64,000 nucleotides of DNA, from positions 62,001-126,000 of the forward strand of contig NZ_CANLXP010000007.1 in assembly GCF_947495145.1 (NCBI RefSeq), written 5' to 3'. The notes beneath the pieces are model-generated. The model had not been told where the DNA came from. It saw only the letters and a program-made list of their open reading frames with translations, and made no database searches. The stretch comes from an uncultured Arthrobacter sp. (GTDB lineage: Bacteria > Actinomycetota > Actinomycetes > Actinomycetales > Micrococcaceae). Numbering within the stretch: the stretch's first letter is position 1; each line of letters opens with the position of its first letter. A program made the position numbers and the translations under genes. Of this stretch, positions 9,021 to 21,100 are shown piece by piece.

Positions 9021-9809
9021 CTAGTCAGCGCGTGCCGCCGGTCCGTTCCATTCGGAGGCCAGCGCTACGGGCTTTCCCAGTACGACGCCGGCAACCTCCT
9101 CTAGGACGCGGCTCACGTACTTCTCCCCCACCCAGAGGTGCTTGGCGCCGTCGACCCCGACAACCTGCGCCTGCGGTACACGGGCGAAGCGGCTGGCCGC
9201 AACTGGCGGCTGAAGGTAGTCATCGTGCTCGGGCACGAGGACGTGCAGCGGCAGCTCCGCCTCCGCCCAGGAGTCGAGGTCAGCATCGGTAGCACGGTGC
9301 AGCGGCGGGGAGAGCAGGATGGCGCCCTCGATGTACTCGGCGACCGGCTCCCGCGCCCCGTACTTCAGGCAGAGCTCCGTGCCGAAACTCCAGCCGACCA
9401 GCCATACGTTGGTCAGCCCTTCGTTGACTACCCACTGCACGGCGGCCTCGAGGTCGTGGCGTTCCAACCCGCCGCCGTCGAACTCTCCTCCGCTGCATCC
9501 GCGCGGAGAGCAAGTTCCGCGGGTGTTGAACCGCAGGACGGCAATGTCAGCCAGCGCAGGCAGCCGGAAAGAGGCCTTGCGGTAGACGTGCGAGTCCATG
9601 AAACCCCCCGCAGTGGGCAGCGGGTGCAGGGTTACAAGCGTCGCTGCAGGGACCTTGCCCTCCGGGGCGGCGAACTCGCCGACCAGAGTCTTGCCGTCCG
9701 CCGTCGTGAGTTCGATATTTCGGCGGTCAGCAGGCAAGACCGTACCCGCCCGGATCTCGGTGGGGTCGGAGCTTTCGGAGAACTGGTACGCGGGCTCTGA
9801 GCTGGTCAT
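9021..9809 (-). CDS. alpha/beta hydrolase
   Basis: This 262-residue soluble protein of the alpha/beta-hydrolase fold has its nucleophile elbow at GWSFGT (GxSxG), an HPLP oxyanion-region motif near residue 60, a likely acid Asp in EHDDYLQP and a catalytic His in GAKHLW. It resembles the short KANL3/Tex30-like or dienelactone-hydrolase-like enzymes rather than lipases. No signal peptide is present. It is convergent with the AI-2E gene (24 bp between stops) and lies upstream of no obvious partner. Substrate unknown. Confidence 0.78.
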   Translation of the reverse strand: MTSSEPAYQFSESSDPTEIRAGTVLPADRRNIELTTADGKTLVGEFAAPEGKVPAATLVTLHPLPTAGGFMDSHVYRKASFRLPALADIAVLRFNTRGTCSPRGCSGGEFDGGGLERHDLEAAVQWVVNEGLTNVWLVGWSFGTELCLKYGAREPVAEYIEGAILLSPPLHRATDADLDSWAEAELPLHVLVPEHDDYLQPPVAASRFARVPQAQVVGVDGAKHLWVGEKYVSRVLEEVAGVVLGKPVALASEWNGPAARAD

Positions 9810-9866
9810 CTGATTCAGTCTACTGAAGGAGCCGGATGCTTCGCGTCCGGCCGTAGACGCTGCAGG

Positions 9867-10187
9867 CTATGCGGAGCGGCGGGTCCGCCAGCACGACAGG
9901 TGCCAGTGCCGCCGGTCAGCAAGCGCCGTCTCTGCGCCGAGCAGTGAGTCCTCCTGCCACGCAACCAGGTGAGCAACGCCGGGGGGAATGTCACGGTGGC
10001 ACCCTGGGCACAGGTAGTGCTTGGCAGCGTTCTGTTCAGTGATCCGCCGGACCGACCAGGTGCCGTCGCGGCCCGATTCCCGGGTCGGAATGCCGGCGCG
10101 GGCGCGCTCCAGATCCAGTTCCGGTGCCTCCGACCACTTCCGGCGCGGCTGGCCGCGCGCCTTGCGCGGCTGATTGGATCGGGGCAT
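9867..10187 (-). CDS. small Cys/His-rich protein, putative zinc-binding (HNH-like)
   Basis: A 106-residue basic protein starts at the ATG at 10187 (MPRSNQP); a GTG five codons upstream is the alternative. The N-terminal half is Arg/Lys-rich. The C-terminal half has CPGCHRDIPPG, then HLV, then HWHLSCW, an arrangement of Cys and His that could hold one zinc ion, as in HNH-type or zinc-ribbon proteins. Homologues next to nucS in actinobacteria are usually labelled ATP/GTP-binding protein without evidence; no P-loop is present here. It is divergent from nucS with a gap of about 65 bp. Confidence 0.6.
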   Translation of the reverse strand: MPRSNQPRKARGQPRRKWSEAPELDLERARAGIPTRESGRDGTWSVRRITEQNAAKHYLCPGCHRDIPPGVAHLVAWQEDSLLGAETALADRRHWHLSCWRTRRSA

Positions 10188-10252
10188 GAATCCAGTCTGC
10201 ACTGAGCGGGCTGTGAACCGGAAACCGCTGCGGGGCAGGTATTGTGCGGAGG

Positions 10253-10948
10253 GTGCGTTTAGTCATTGCCCGCTGCTCCGTCGATTACATCGGTCGCCTT
10301 CGTGCCCATCTTCCGCTGGCCACCCGTCTGCTCATGGTCAAGGCGGACGGCTCCGTCCTGGTCCATTCGGACGGCGGATCCTACAAACCGCTGAACTGGA
10401 TGAGCCCGCCGGCCAGCCTACGGGTTGTTGATCCGGCCCCTGAGGACGCCGAACTGGGCGTCGTTGAAACCTGGAACGTGCAGCACGCCAAAAGCGACGA
10501 TCGGCTGGTCATCAGCATCCACGAACTGCTACACGAAAGTGCCCACGACCTGGGTTTCGACCCGGGGCTGGTCAAGGACGGCGTGGAAGCCGATCTGCAG
10601 CGCTTGCTCGCCGAGCAGATCACCCTTCTGGGCGACGGCTACTCACTCATCCGGCGGGAATATATGACCGCCATCGGTCCGGTGGACATCCTCGCGAGGG
10701 ACGGCCAGGGCAGGACTATAGCCATTGAGCTCAAACGCCGCGGCGACATTGACGGCGTTGAACAACTGACCCGCTATCTCGAACTGCTCAACCGCGATCC
10801 ACTCATGGCCCCGGTCAAGGGGGTCTTTGCAGCCCAGCAGATCAAGCCTCAGGCGCGCGTGCTGGCACAGGACCGGGGTATTGATTGCCTGACCCTCGAT
10901 TACGACGCCATGCGGGGCGTTGACGACGTCGATTCACGCCTCTTCTGA
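10253..10948 (+). CDS. nucS: mismatch-specific endonuclease NucS/EndoMS
   Basis: The product begins [16 protein letters not shown] and continues with [19 protein letters not shown], which is diagnostic for NucS. The N-terminal dimerisation and DNA-binding domain (about 1-110) is followed by a RecB-like nuclease domain with GPVDILARD and AIELKRRG (the D...ExK active site). NucS replaces MutS/MutL mismatch repair in most actinobacteria and cuts both strands at mismatches, usually with the beta clamp. I take GTG at 10253 because it gives the canonical N-terminus; GTG at 10244 is three codons upstream, and the GGAGG immediately before 10253 is too close to serve it. Confidence 0.93.
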   Translation: MRLVIARCSVDYIGRLRAHLPLATRLLMVKADGSVLVHSDGGSYKPLNWMSPPASLRVVDPAPEDAELGVVETWNVQHAKSDDRLVISIHELLHESAHDLGFDPGLVKDGVEADLQRLLAEQITLLGDGYSLIRREYMTAIGPVDILARDGQGRTIAIELKRRGDIDGVEQLTRYLELLNRDPLMAPVKGVFAAQQIKPQARVLAQDRGIDCLTLDYDAMRGVDDVDSRLF

Positions 10949-11266
10949 TAGTGCTTCCGGGCGATCAGAACTGACAACCGATCGGTTTGAACCGGTTACT
11001 GGAACCCCAAGCGTGCAGATCTTCGAATTCTCGCTTAACAATCGGTTTAATCGTCGGAATGTCCGTTGACCAGCCGATACTGCTATGTGATGCTTATTTC
11101 AGTCTTTGTGTACGTGGTTTTCATGCTCGCAAGACAGGTTGCGAGCGTGAAGCTTGTCGTTAGGTTCCAGGGCATTCCTGGCCTCGATGGAATTCACGCG
11201 AAGTAACTCGCGGTCGGCACACAGTGTGCTGATTTGAAGGATGTTCCATTATGAGGAGAAATATAG
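10949..11266. other. intergenic region with cold-shock gene leader
   Basis: This 318-bp gap precedes the cold-shock gene. It holds a 12-bp palindrome (aaccgatcggtt, 10976-10987), the octamer atcggttt twice (10981 and 11041), a TTGACC at 11066-11071 that could be a -35 element with a poor -10 near 11089, and an 8-bp stem hairpin gctcgcaa/ttgcgagc at 11125-11146. A long structured leader is usual for cold-shock mRNAs. The promoter placement is weak. Confidence 0.4.
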
Positions 11267-11470
11267 ATGGCACAGGGAACCGTCAAGTGGTTCAACGCTG
11301 AAAAGGGCTTCGGCTTCATCACGCCGGACGACTCCGAGGGCGACGTTTTTGTTCACTACTCTGAGATCCAGACCGGCGGGTTCCGCACTCTCGATGAGAA
11401 CCAGCGCGTCCAGTTCGAAATTGGCCAGGGCGCCAAGGGCCCGCAGGCGACCGGCGTCACCGCGCTGTAA
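11267..11470 (+). CDS. cold-shock protein, CspA family
   Basis: A 67-residue single cold-shock domain has RNP1 KGFGFIT and RNP2 VFVHYS and begins [17 protein letters not shown]. It binds single-stranded RNA and DNA as an RNA chaperone. The start is ATG at 11267 with a strong Shine-Dalgarno (gaggag) about 8 bp upstream. The gene is monocistronic, with a long leader and a strong factor-independent terminator right after it. Regulation by temperature through the leader is likely for the family, but is not proven here. Confidence 0.95.
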   Translation: MAQGTVKWFNAEKGFGFITPDDSEGDVFVHYSEIQTGGFRTLDENQRVQFEIGQGAKGPQATGVTAL

Positions 11471-11483
11471 TCAGCGACTCACC

Positions 11484-11525
11484 AAATAGTTTGGGCCCCT
11501 ACTTCTGCGGGGGCCCAAACTATTT
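11484..11525. terminator. perfect 16-bp bidirectional terminator hairpin
   Basis: Left arm aaatagtttgggcccc (11484-11499) and right arm ggggcccaaactattt (11510-11525) pair perfectly around a 10-nt loop. The A-rich left flank and T-rich right flank sit at both outer ends, so the structure can stop transcripts from the cold-shock gene (plus) and from the DUF2550 gene (minus). Confidence 0.9.
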
Positions 11526-11555
11526 AAAGTGCCTTGTGACCGTTTATCGCTGCCG

Positions 11556-11987
11556 CTAGCGCCAGGTTCCGATCCCTATGACAGGACCGGCTTCGAGCCA
11601 GGAAGACAGCCCGGCGTAGACGTCAAACTTCATTGCCAGGAGAACCTCGGTTCCCTCATAGCTCAGCGTGACGATGATTGCGCCCGGCTGGATGCGGGCC
11701 TTTTCGGTCTCCGTGGGCTGACGCCAGCCCTTAAGCTCAAGCGAACTGCGCAGGTATCTGTGCCTGGGCCTCGGACTGAGGGAAACCAGCCGCAACCACT
11801 CCAGATGCTTGTCCGTATAACGACAAACCCCCATTCGCCAACCCCTTGTGGGAAGGCGAATGGAGGCGTCGAACGTACCAAGCGCTGTGCGCAGCTGGAA
11901 ACGGCGAAGACAGAAAGCGCCGATCATGAACACCAGCAGGGCGAAGAGCACCGCGAGCGTGATGAACGTGATACCGATGCCGTCCAT
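11556..11987 (-). CDS. DUF2550 family membrane protein
   Basis: This 143-residue protein has one N-terminal transmembrane helix (about residues 5-27, ITFITLAVLFALLVFMIGAF) and a soluble basic domain of about 110 residues with the conserved RGWRMGVCRY and EWLRLVSLSPRPRHRY stretches. DUF2550 proteins are found directly after atpC in actinobacteria, as here (11 bp from the atpC stop). No function has been established; linkage suggests a cell-envelope or ATP-synthase-related role. Confidence 0.85.
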   Translation of the reverse strand: MDGIGITFITLAVLFALLVFMIGAFCLRRFQLRTALGTFDASIRLPTRGWRMGVCRYTDKHLEWLRLVSLSPRPRHRYLRSSLELKGWRQPTETEKARIQPGAIIVTLSYEGTEVLLAMKFDVYAGLSSWLEAGPVIGIGTWR

Positions 11988-11998
11988 CAGGCTTTACG

Positions 11999-12283
11999 CT
12001 ACTTCGCGTCTGCGGTCACTGAACCGCCGATCCTGGCATTGTCGGCAACAATCACCACGCGGTTGCTGTCCACGGAGAAGAAGCCGCCATCAACGCCCAC
12101 GATGAGTCGTTCGCCGGAGACCGGCTGAATAGCGAGTTCTCCTTCTGCGAGGATCGCAAGCACCGGGGAGTGTCCGGGAAGGATCCCGATCTCGCCGTCA
12201 GCAGTGCGCCCCTTGACCATGGTCGCCGCGCCGGACCACACGAAGTGGTCCGCCGCGACGATCTCGACTTCAAGTTCAGCCAT
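11999..12283 (-). CDS. atpC: F1Fo ATP synthase epsilon subunit
   Basis: The product from ATG 12283 is 94 residues and contains the N-terminal beta-sandwich domain (MAELEVEIVAAD, GEIGILPGHSPVL), with no room for the long C-terminal helical hairpin of the E. coli subunit. This short form is usual in actinobacteria. The open frame extends 13 codons upstream into atpD, but the ATG 5 bp after the atpD stop is the normal start. Epsilon couples the rotor to F1 and can inhibit ATP hydrolysis. Last structural gene of the operon. Confidence 0.93.
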   Translation of the reverse strand: MAELEVEIVAADHFVWSGAATMVKGRTADGEIGILPGHSPVLAILAEGELAIQPVSGERLIVGVDGGFFSVDSNRVVIVADNARIGGSVTADAK

Positions 12284-12288
12284 GGAGC

Positions 12289-14728
<2,440 letters not shown>

Positions 14729-14777
14729 ACTTGTCCTTTCCTTCGTAGTCCCCTGGAGGTACTACGGTTCAGGCATC

Positions 14778-14808
14778 GGACGTCCGCGCGCGGTGCGCGC
14801 GGACGTCC
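14778..14808. other. perfect 14-bp stem-loop between atpA and atpG
   Basis: The arms ggacgtccgcgcgc (14778-14791) and gcgcgcggacgtcc (14795-14808) pair perfectly around a 3-nt loop. On the transcribed strand the stem starts about 6 nt after the atpA stop. There is no T-tract, so it is not a standard terminator. It could be an RNA stability or processing element, or an attenuator. Confidence 0.75.
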
Positions 14809-14814
14809 CCACCG

Positions 14815-16449
14815 TTAGCGCTTCTGCTTGACGATCTTTTCCTGGTCCACAGAACCCTCATCAAGGGGGCTGTGTTCCTCGTGGCCTGCGACGAGACCGT
14901 CATGACCTTCACCGAAGAACCCCTGCTTGAAGTCCGTGATGTGGGACTTGAGCTCGTCCACGGTGGAGTCTTCGAGCTGGTTGGTCTGAGCCAGCGTTGT
15001 CAGCACCGAAGACTTGTGGCGCAGGTGCTCCAGGAACTGGGACTCGAACTTGCGGATGTCCTCGACAGGGACGTCGTCAAGGTAACCGTTGGTACCTGCC
15101 CAGATCGATATGACCTGCTCCTCTACCGGGAAGGGCGCGTACTGGCCCTGCTTGAGCAGTTCCATGAGGCGTGCACCGCGCGTGAGCTGCTGGCGCGATG
15201 CAGCGTCCAGGTCTGAAGCGAACATGGCAAATGCCTGCATGTCACGGTACTGTGCGAGATCGAGTTTCAAGGTACCCGAGACCTTCTTCATCGCCTTCAC
15301 CTGTGCGGCACCGCCCACGCGGGACACTGACACACCGACGTCAACGGCAGGCCGCTGGTTCGCGTTGAACAGGTCCGACTGGAGGAAGATCTGTCCGTCA
15401 GTGATGGAGATGACGTTGGTCGGAATGTAGGCAGACACATCGTTCGCCTTGGTCTCGATCAGCGGCAGACCTGTCATCGAGCCTGCACCCAGGTCATCGG
15501 AAAGCTTGGCACAACGCTCAAGGAGACGGGAGTGCAGGTAGAACACGTCGCCCGGGTAGGCTTCGCGTCCCGGCGGACGGCGGAGCAGCAACGATACCGC
15601 GCGGTAGGCTTCAGCCTGCTTGGAGAGGTCATCAAAGATGATCAGAACGTGCTTGCCGCCGTACATCCAGTGCTGGCCGATGGCCGAACCGGCGTAGGGA
15701 GCGAGGTATTTGAAGCCGGCGGGATCCGACGCAGGCGAGGCCACAATGGTGGTGTACTCCAGCGCACCCTTATCTTCCAGGGTCTGCCGGACGGCGGCGA
15801 TAGTGGACGCCTTCTGACCGATGGCAACGTAGATGCAGCGAACCTGCTTCTGCACGTCGCCGGACTCCCAGTTGGCCTTCTGGTTGATGATGGTGTCCAC
15901 AGCGATGGCGGTTTTGCCGGTCTGGCGGTCACCAATGATGAGCTGACGCTGTCCGCGGCCGATCGGGATCATCGCGTCGATGGCCTTGAGCCCGGTCTGC
16001 ATCGGCTCATGCACCGACTTGCGCTGCGTTACGCCCGGAGCCTGAAGCTCAAGTGCGCGACGAGCCTCGGCCTTGATCTCGCCCAGGTCATCGATGGGCT
16101 GGCCCAGCGGGTCGACGACGCGTCCGAGGAATGCGTCACCGACCGGTACCGAAAGGATCTCGCCGGTACGGTGTACTTCCTGGCCCTCCTCGATCCCGGC
16201 GTAGTCACCGAGGACTACGACGCCGATTTCACGAGTGTCGAGGTTCTGGGCAAGGCCCAGCGTGCCGTCTTCGAAGCGCAGCAGCTCATTTGCCATGACG
16301 GAGGGGAGTCCCTCTACCCTGGCAATGCCGTCGCTTGCGGATGTTACGCGGCCAACTTCGACCCGCTCCGCGTTTCCGGGTTCGTAGGACGCCGCGAACT
16401 CGTTCAACGCATTACGGACGTCGTCGGCGTTGATGGTCAATTCGGCCAT
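14815..16449 (-). CDS. atpA: F1Fo ATP synthase alpha subunit
   Basis: The 544-residue alpha subunit has the P-loop GDRQTGKTA and the signature [20 protein letters not shown]. It forms the non-catalytic nucleotide-binding half of the F1 hexamer. The C-terminus has an extra charged tail ([19 protein letters not shown]) beyond the core of about 510 residues, as seen in other actinobacterial alpha subunits. The gene starts about 108 bp after atpH. Confidence 0.97.
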   Translation of the reverse strand: MAELTINADDVRNALNEFAASYEPGNAERVEVGRVTSASDGIARVEGLPSVMANELLRFEDGTLGLAQNLDTREIGVVVLGDYAGIEEGQEVHRTGEILSVPVGDAFLGRVVDPLGQPIDDLGEIKAEARRALELQAPGVTQRKSVHEPMQTGLKAIDAMIPIGRGQRQLIIGDRQTGKTAIAVDTIINQKANWESGDVQKQVRCIYVAIGQKASTIAAVRQTLEDKGALEYTTIVASPASDPAGFKYLAPYAGSAIGQHWMYGGKHVLIIFDDLSKQAEAYRAVSLLLRRPPGREAYPGDVFYLHSRLLERCAKLSDDLGAGSMTGLPLIETKANDVSAYIPTNVISITDGQIFLQSDLFNANQRPAVDVGVSVSRVGGAAQVKAMKKVSGTLKLDLAQYRDMQAFAMFASDLDAASRQQLTRGARLMELLKQGQYAPFPVEEQVISIWAGTNGYLDDVPVEDIRKFESQFLEHLRHKSSVLTTLAQTNQLEDSTVDELKSHITDFKQGFFGEGHDGLVAGHEEHSPLDEGSVDQEKIVKQKR

Positions 16450-16557
16450 CTGCAGTCCCTGCTCTCCTGTGTTGTGACCACCGCAGGTGAGCGGTGACCG
16501 GTGTTGTTTACGTCTGTCGTCGAAGCCTAAGGAGCTTCAGCGTTGCCTTGTCCCTGG

Positions 16558-17372
16558 CTAAACGGCCATCTTTCGACGGAGTTCGGACAGGCGGGTCACT
16601 GCCGTGGCATCAACCACTTCGTCTCCCACCTTTACGCGTACGCCGCCCACGAGGGAGGGGTCCACGCTGACAATGACCTTGAGGTCTCGCCCGTAGAGCG
16701 CATTCAGCCCTGCCTGAAGCCGGGCCAGCTGCTCATCCGACAGCGGACGGGTGACGCTGACGGTAGCAATCCAACGCTCCTGGCGCAGTGCGACAAGCTC
16801 GATGAAGCGCTGCACCAAAGCCGAGGGCTTCAGTCCCCGCGGCGAAAGAACCGCCTGGCGAATCAGGAGCCTTGCTTCATCTCCAGCTGAGGGAACCAGC
16901 TTCAGCGCAAGAGCCACTTTGGCGGACCCTTCTGCCTGGGGTTCAGACAGTGCGCGCTGCAGGTCATGGTTCGATTCGACGACGCTCAGGAAAGCGAAGA
17001 GGTCATTCTCAAGACCCTCGAGTCCGCGAATTCCCTGCCCCCTGTTTTCAGCGACGGCTATAGCCACAGTTGCGGCCAGTGCCTCCAGCGCATCACCGAC
17101 GTCGCGGGGCTTGGCCCAGCGACGGGCAACGAGGTCCCGAACAATCTCCGCGGCTTCCGGCGAAATGCGTCCGGCGAAAAGCCTCGTCGAGAGAGCAACC
17201 TTCTGCTCGCCCTCGCGATTGGGATCGGTGAGGGCACGGCGGAGACCGGCATTCGAATCGAGTGTGTCCAGCACACCGAAAAGCTCCTCAGCCAGCGTCA
17301 GCGATGCTGTGCCGAGGCGCGGTTCGAGTTCCTGCCGTGCCGCCGTAAGGGACTGGCTTGATACGCCTGCCA

Positions 17373-17373
<1 letters not shown>
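16558..17373 (-). CDS. atpH: F1Fo ATP synthase delta subunit
   Basis: The 271-residue product is a delta subunit (OSCP), which joins the peripheral stalk to the top of F1. The C-terminal signature is PSLVGGVRVKVGDEVVDATA, followed by a helix ending SELRRKM. It is longer than the 180 residues of E. coli because of an N-terminal extension, as in other high-GC Gram-positives. The start ATG shares one base with the atpF stop (TAATG), which suggests coupled translation and equal stoichiometry. Confidence 0.94.
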
Positions 17374-17930
<557 letters not shown>

Positions 17931-17977
17931 TCACCCGTCTTTCTACAACTAGTCCGTTTGGTCGACCAGCGACTCTT

Positions 17978-18181
17978 CTAGAGAACGAAGGCGAAGACCA
18001 GACCGAGGATGGCGAGGGCTTCGGTCAGTGCCAGACCAAGGAATGCGATTGGCTGCAGTACGCGCTGTGCTTCCGGCTGACGAGCGACACCGTTGATGTA
18101 CGCGGCGAACACGAGGCCCACACCGATACCACCGCCGATTGCGGAGAGACCGTAACCTACGAGGTTCAGATTGCCTTCCAT
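17978..18181 (-). CDS. atpE: F1Fo ATP synthase c subunit
   Basis: The 67-residue rotor-ring proteolipid has two membrane helices joined by the polar loop ARQPEAQ. The ion-binding carboxylate is Glu in ALTEALAI of helix 2; the neighbouring residues lack the Gln and Ser/Thr ligands of sodium-binding rings, so a proton-driven enzyme is expected. It is shorter at the N-terminus than the mycobacterial subunit. A purine-rich aaaggaaaaaa Shine-Dalgarno precedes the ATG, fitting the high expression needed for a multi-copy ring. Confidence 0.96.
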   Translation of the reverse strand: MEGNLNLVGYGLSAIGGGIGVGLVFAAYINGVARQPEAQRVLQPIAFLGLALTEALAILGLVFAFVL

Positions 18182-18258
18182 TTTTTTCCTTTCAAGATGC
18201 CGCGCTATGCCGGCAGGTTGGTTGGGATCATCCCCTGCGGGGAAGACTTTGTTACTTG

Positions 18259-19083
18259 TTAGTGGGCGTCCGCATGGAGGGCGCCCTCGATGTAGATCGC
18301 GGCCAGCAGGGTGAAAACGTAGGCCTGCAGGACCATGATCAAAGCTTCGAGCATGTACATGGCAACCGCGCCGCCGAGGACCAGAACTCCGGTTCCCTGA
18401 AGGAGGATGTTGCCCGACAGCGTCATGAATTCGATCGCGCTGCCGGCGAGCATCACGATGAGGTGACCTGCCAGCATGGTTGCGAACAAACGGAGGGAGT
18501 GCGTAACCGGACGAACCAGGAAGTTCGAGATGATCTCAATCGGAACGACCAGCGGCATGATGTACCACGGCACCCCGGACGGAACCACGGCGAGTTTGAA
18601 GTAGCGAAGGCCATGTTTCTTGACGCCAACGGCGATCCAGAGGATGTAGAAGATGGCCGCAATCGCATACGCACTGCCGGGGTGGGAGAAACTCGGGATC
18701 TGAAGCAGCGGGACAGCGCCGAAGATATTGTTCACCAGGATGAAGAAGAACGCGGTGAACAGCCAGGGGACGTACTTCATGTACTCGCGTCCGCCGATGA
18801 TGTCCTTGCCGATGGAGTTGCGTACGAAACCGTATGCGGCCTCTCCAAGGAACTGCACCTTGCCGGGAACAAGCTGACCCTTGCGGGACGCTATATAGAA
18901 AAATGCGCCGATGAGGATAACCGACAGGATGACCAGTAGCATCTGCTTGCCGAACCCGGGTGCGAACCAAACGCCATACTCGGTATTCCAGGGAAGTATG
19001 TTCGGCGGGTGCGCTTCTTCGATCGTGGGTGGGACAAAGCCCTCTTCAGTGGTGGTTTGAGCGGGGAGCGCAAGCGCGATCAA
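18259..19083 (-). CDS. atpB: F1Fo ATP synthase a subunit
   Basis: The 274-residue Fo stator subunit has five or six membrane helices. The essential Arg of the proton half-channels is in [14 protein letters not shown], and the C-terminal helix contains [19 protein letters not shown] periplasmic N-terminus ([10 protein letters not shown]) precedes the first helix. It works with the c-ring to convert proton flow into rotation. Confidence 0.96.
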   Translation of the reverse strand: MIALALPAQTTTEEGFVPPTIEEAHPPNILPWNTEYGVWFAPGFGKQMLLVILSVILIGAFFYIASRKGQLVPGKVQFLGEAAYGFVRNSIGKDIIGGREYMKYVPWLFTAFFFILVNNIFGAVPLLQIPSFSHPGSAYAIAAIFYILWIAVGVKKHGLRYFKLAVVPSGVPWYIMPLVVPIEIISNFLVRPVTHSLRLFATMLAGHLIVMLAGSAIEFMTLSGNILLQGTGVLVLGGAVAMYMLEALIMVLQAYVFTLLAAIYIEGALHADAH

Positions 19084-19168
19084 CGCGTTTCCTCTCTGCA
19101 GTGTCCATCGTTGGGCGTGGTTGGATCGGGCACAGCGTTACTGCTCCGACGCATGAAGTTATGGGACA

Positions 19169-19501
19169 TTACTCAGGGGAACCTTCCTCCGGACCGCGCC
19201 TGCGTTCCGGCATTGAATCAGGACCGGAGGAGTTGGAACGGGTGAGGTTGTGCTTGTGGGAGAGGTAGAAACCGCCCACTGCGCCCAAAAGGCCTCCTGC
19301 GAGCACGATCCAACGCGTCCCCAGGAGATTGTCCAGCCCCCAGCCTATCAAACTCCAGACTATGATCCCGCCAATGATGTAGCTGAAAACAGCTATTCCA
19401 TCGTTGTACCCGGCTTCGCCGTAACGACCGCGCGCGTCAGTCTCTGGGCGCTCATCGCCGGAGCCCGAGCCGGTGCTGGAGGCGCCTTTACGCATGTCCA
19501 T
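19169..19501 (-). CDS. AtpZ/AtpI-like small membrane protein of the ATP synthase operon
   Basis: A protein of about 110 residues has two hydrophobic segments (about residues 38-58, FSYIIGGIIVWSLIGWGLDN, and 63-82) with the GWGLD...G..LG pattern of the AtpZ/AtpI superfamily, which assists c-ring assembly or carries Mg2+/Ca2+. I use the ATG at 19501, overlapping the atpI end by 14 bp; the ATG at 19495 is nearly as good. The open frame further upstream lies inside atpI and is unlikely. The charged C-terminus is disordered. Confidence 0.65.
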   Translation of the reverse strand: MDMRKGASSTGSGSGDERPETDARGRYGEAGYNDGIAVFSYIIGGIIVWSLIGWGLDNLLGTRWIVLAGGLLGAVGGFYLSHKHNLTRSNSSGPDSMPERRRGPEEGSPE

Positions 19502-19985
19502 CAGCTGCCTGCGCTCCGGACGACCCGGTCGAGTCATAGTCGTTGTACAGCTGGTGGCGCGCCCTGGCAAAGACAGTGACCTCCACTATCTGCCAGAGAA
19601 CCACTGCTCCCACGGCTGCGCCGAAGAACCAATTGCGATCCAGCCAGGAGGGGACGCCGATGAAAAACAGGACGGCGGCAAAGCCTACGACCTTGATGGC
19701 ATAGGTGACCATGAAGATACCGAGGGCACCGCTTGGATTCGACCGGCCGACGAAATGGCCGATGAGCAGGCTCAGCCCGAAGAAGATCGCCACCACCGCG
19801 TAGCCGAACAGTACGCTCGCGGCCCCGCTCCCCCCGTTCACCGCGAACGCGATGGCCGTGGTGATGGTCAGCACCGCCCCCGTGACCGCGAGGCAGCGTA
19901 GCAGGATCCGCAGCCACAGGGAATCAGTGGGACCAGAGACGGAGGCACGGGACACACGGGCGCGCGAGGCGTCGGGTGTGCTCAT
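19488..19985 (-). CDS. atpI: ATP synthase I-type membrane protein
   Basis: The 165-residue protein has four membrane helices (about 25-45, 55-75, 85-108 and 118-138) and conserved spacing typical of actinobacterial ATP synthase subunit I (Rv1303-like). It is the first gene of the ATP synthase operon and probably helps assemble the c-ring. The N-terminus (STPDASRARVSRASV) is polar. It lies downstream of the wecA-like gene with a gap of about 108 bp where the operon promoter could sit. Confidence 0.75.
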   Translation of the reverse strand: MSTPDASRARVSRASVSGPTDSLWLRILLRCLAVTGAVLTITTAIAFAVNGGSGAASVLFGYAVVAIFFGLSLLIGHFVGRSNPSGALGIFMVTYAIKVVGFAAVLFFIGVPSWLDRNWFFGAAVGAVVLWQIVEVTVFARARHQLYNDYDSTGSSGAQAADGHA

Positions 19986-20093
19986 GGGGTTCCGTCCATC
20001 GATTGTCGGGCTCGGGTGGCGGGATCCGCCTGACCGTACCCGGTAATTCTACAGCAGATAGAAATCGACTCGAATTTCACTTGCTTCGCTCAA

Positions 20094-21098
20094 CTATCCA
20101 GCCGGAGCCAGTCGCCGCCTGGCAAGTATCCTGGGCGAGTAGATGTACAGAACAACGACGGCGGCCGCAAACAACGAGCAGATGATTGCCAGCGGCGCAG
20201 GTGCGGTTGCGAGAACAAAGCCTGCCGCACCGACCAGCGCGGAACAGACGGTCACCACGAGCGCCGACTGGACATGCGTGAGCCCGGCGTCAGTCAGCCG
20301 CTGATAGACGTGCTCCCGGTGCGAGGCGTACCAGCGTTCACCCGCCCTCACCCGCCGGAGGAAGGTAATGAAAGTGTCTGCGAGGTAGATCAGCACCGGG
20401 GAGAAAAGGTACTCAAGGTAAACGCCCGCCAGAAGACCGGCGACCGCCATCGCAGCAATGGACGCCCCGAGCAGGTAGCTGCCGACGTCACCCAGGAAAA
20501 CAAAACCCCTTCCAAGGTTCCACGGGAGGAAGCCGGCAAAGGCTGCTGCCACCACCAGACCGGCAACCGTCAGCCAGAATTGGCCGACCAATGAGCCGGC
20601 GATGGAGTAGAAGACACCAACGAGGACTCCATGGAAGCCGGAGATCCCGTTGATCCCGTCCATGAAATTGGCTGCATTCACGTAGGCCGCGACGGCGAGG
20701 GCCCCAACCGGAACCCACCAGTAGGGCTGCTCGGTAGTCCAGGCGAGCGCAGCAGTTCCAACGGCTCCGATTCCGAGTTGGGTCAGAGCCCGGATCCGGA
20801 TGGAGAGTCCCCGATAGTCTTCAACCCACCCGAGGACAGCAGCGGCTGAGAGCATGGCCAGCACGATGAGCACGATTGAACGGTCCACGGGAACCAGTCC
20901 GGTCAGCACCGACAGCGCAAGCCCGACGACGATGCCCACCGCCACGGTGATCCCCACTCCCCGAATGACCACCGAGGTGTGGGAGGACCGTTCGTTGGGG
21001 ATGTCGAGCACGCCGAGTTTCTGCAGGACCGGCTTGAGGACGAACGGCAGAACCAGGCTGAGCAGTAGAGCTGATCCGACAACAACCCACAGCAGCAT
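20094..21098 (-). CDS. wecA: undecaprenyl-phosphate GlcNAc-1-phosphate transferase, WecA/MraY family
   Basis: This 334-residue polytopic enzyme has the diagnostic motifs NFMDGINGISG (Mg2+ and catalysis loop), FLGDVGSYLLG and the C-terminal HREHVYQRLTDAGL loop of WecA/TagO/Rfe proteins. It starts lipid-linked polymer synthesis by moving a sugar-1-phosphate, normally GlcNAc, to polyprenyl phosphate at the membrane. In actinobacteria it lies next to atpI, as here. The upstream CapD-like gene ends 2 bp before this start, so the two are co-transcribed. Confidence 0.88.
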   Translation of the reverse strand: MLLWVVVGSALLLSLVLPFVLKPVLQKLGVLDIPNERSSHTSVVIRGVGITVAVGIVVGLALSVLTGLVPVDRSIVLIVLAMLSAAAVLGWVEDYRGLSIRIRALTQLGIGAVGTAALAWTTEQPYWWVPVGALAVAAYVNAANFMDGINGISGFHGVLVGVFYSIAGSLVGQFWLTVAGLVVAAAFAGFLPWNLGRGFVFLGDVGSYLLGASIAAMAVAGLLAGVYLEYLFSPVLIYLADTFITFLRRVRAGERWYASHREHVYQRLTDAGLTHVQSALVVTVCSALVGAAGFVLATAPAPLAIICSLFAAAVVVLYIYSPRILARRRLAPAG

Positions 21099-21100
21099 CG

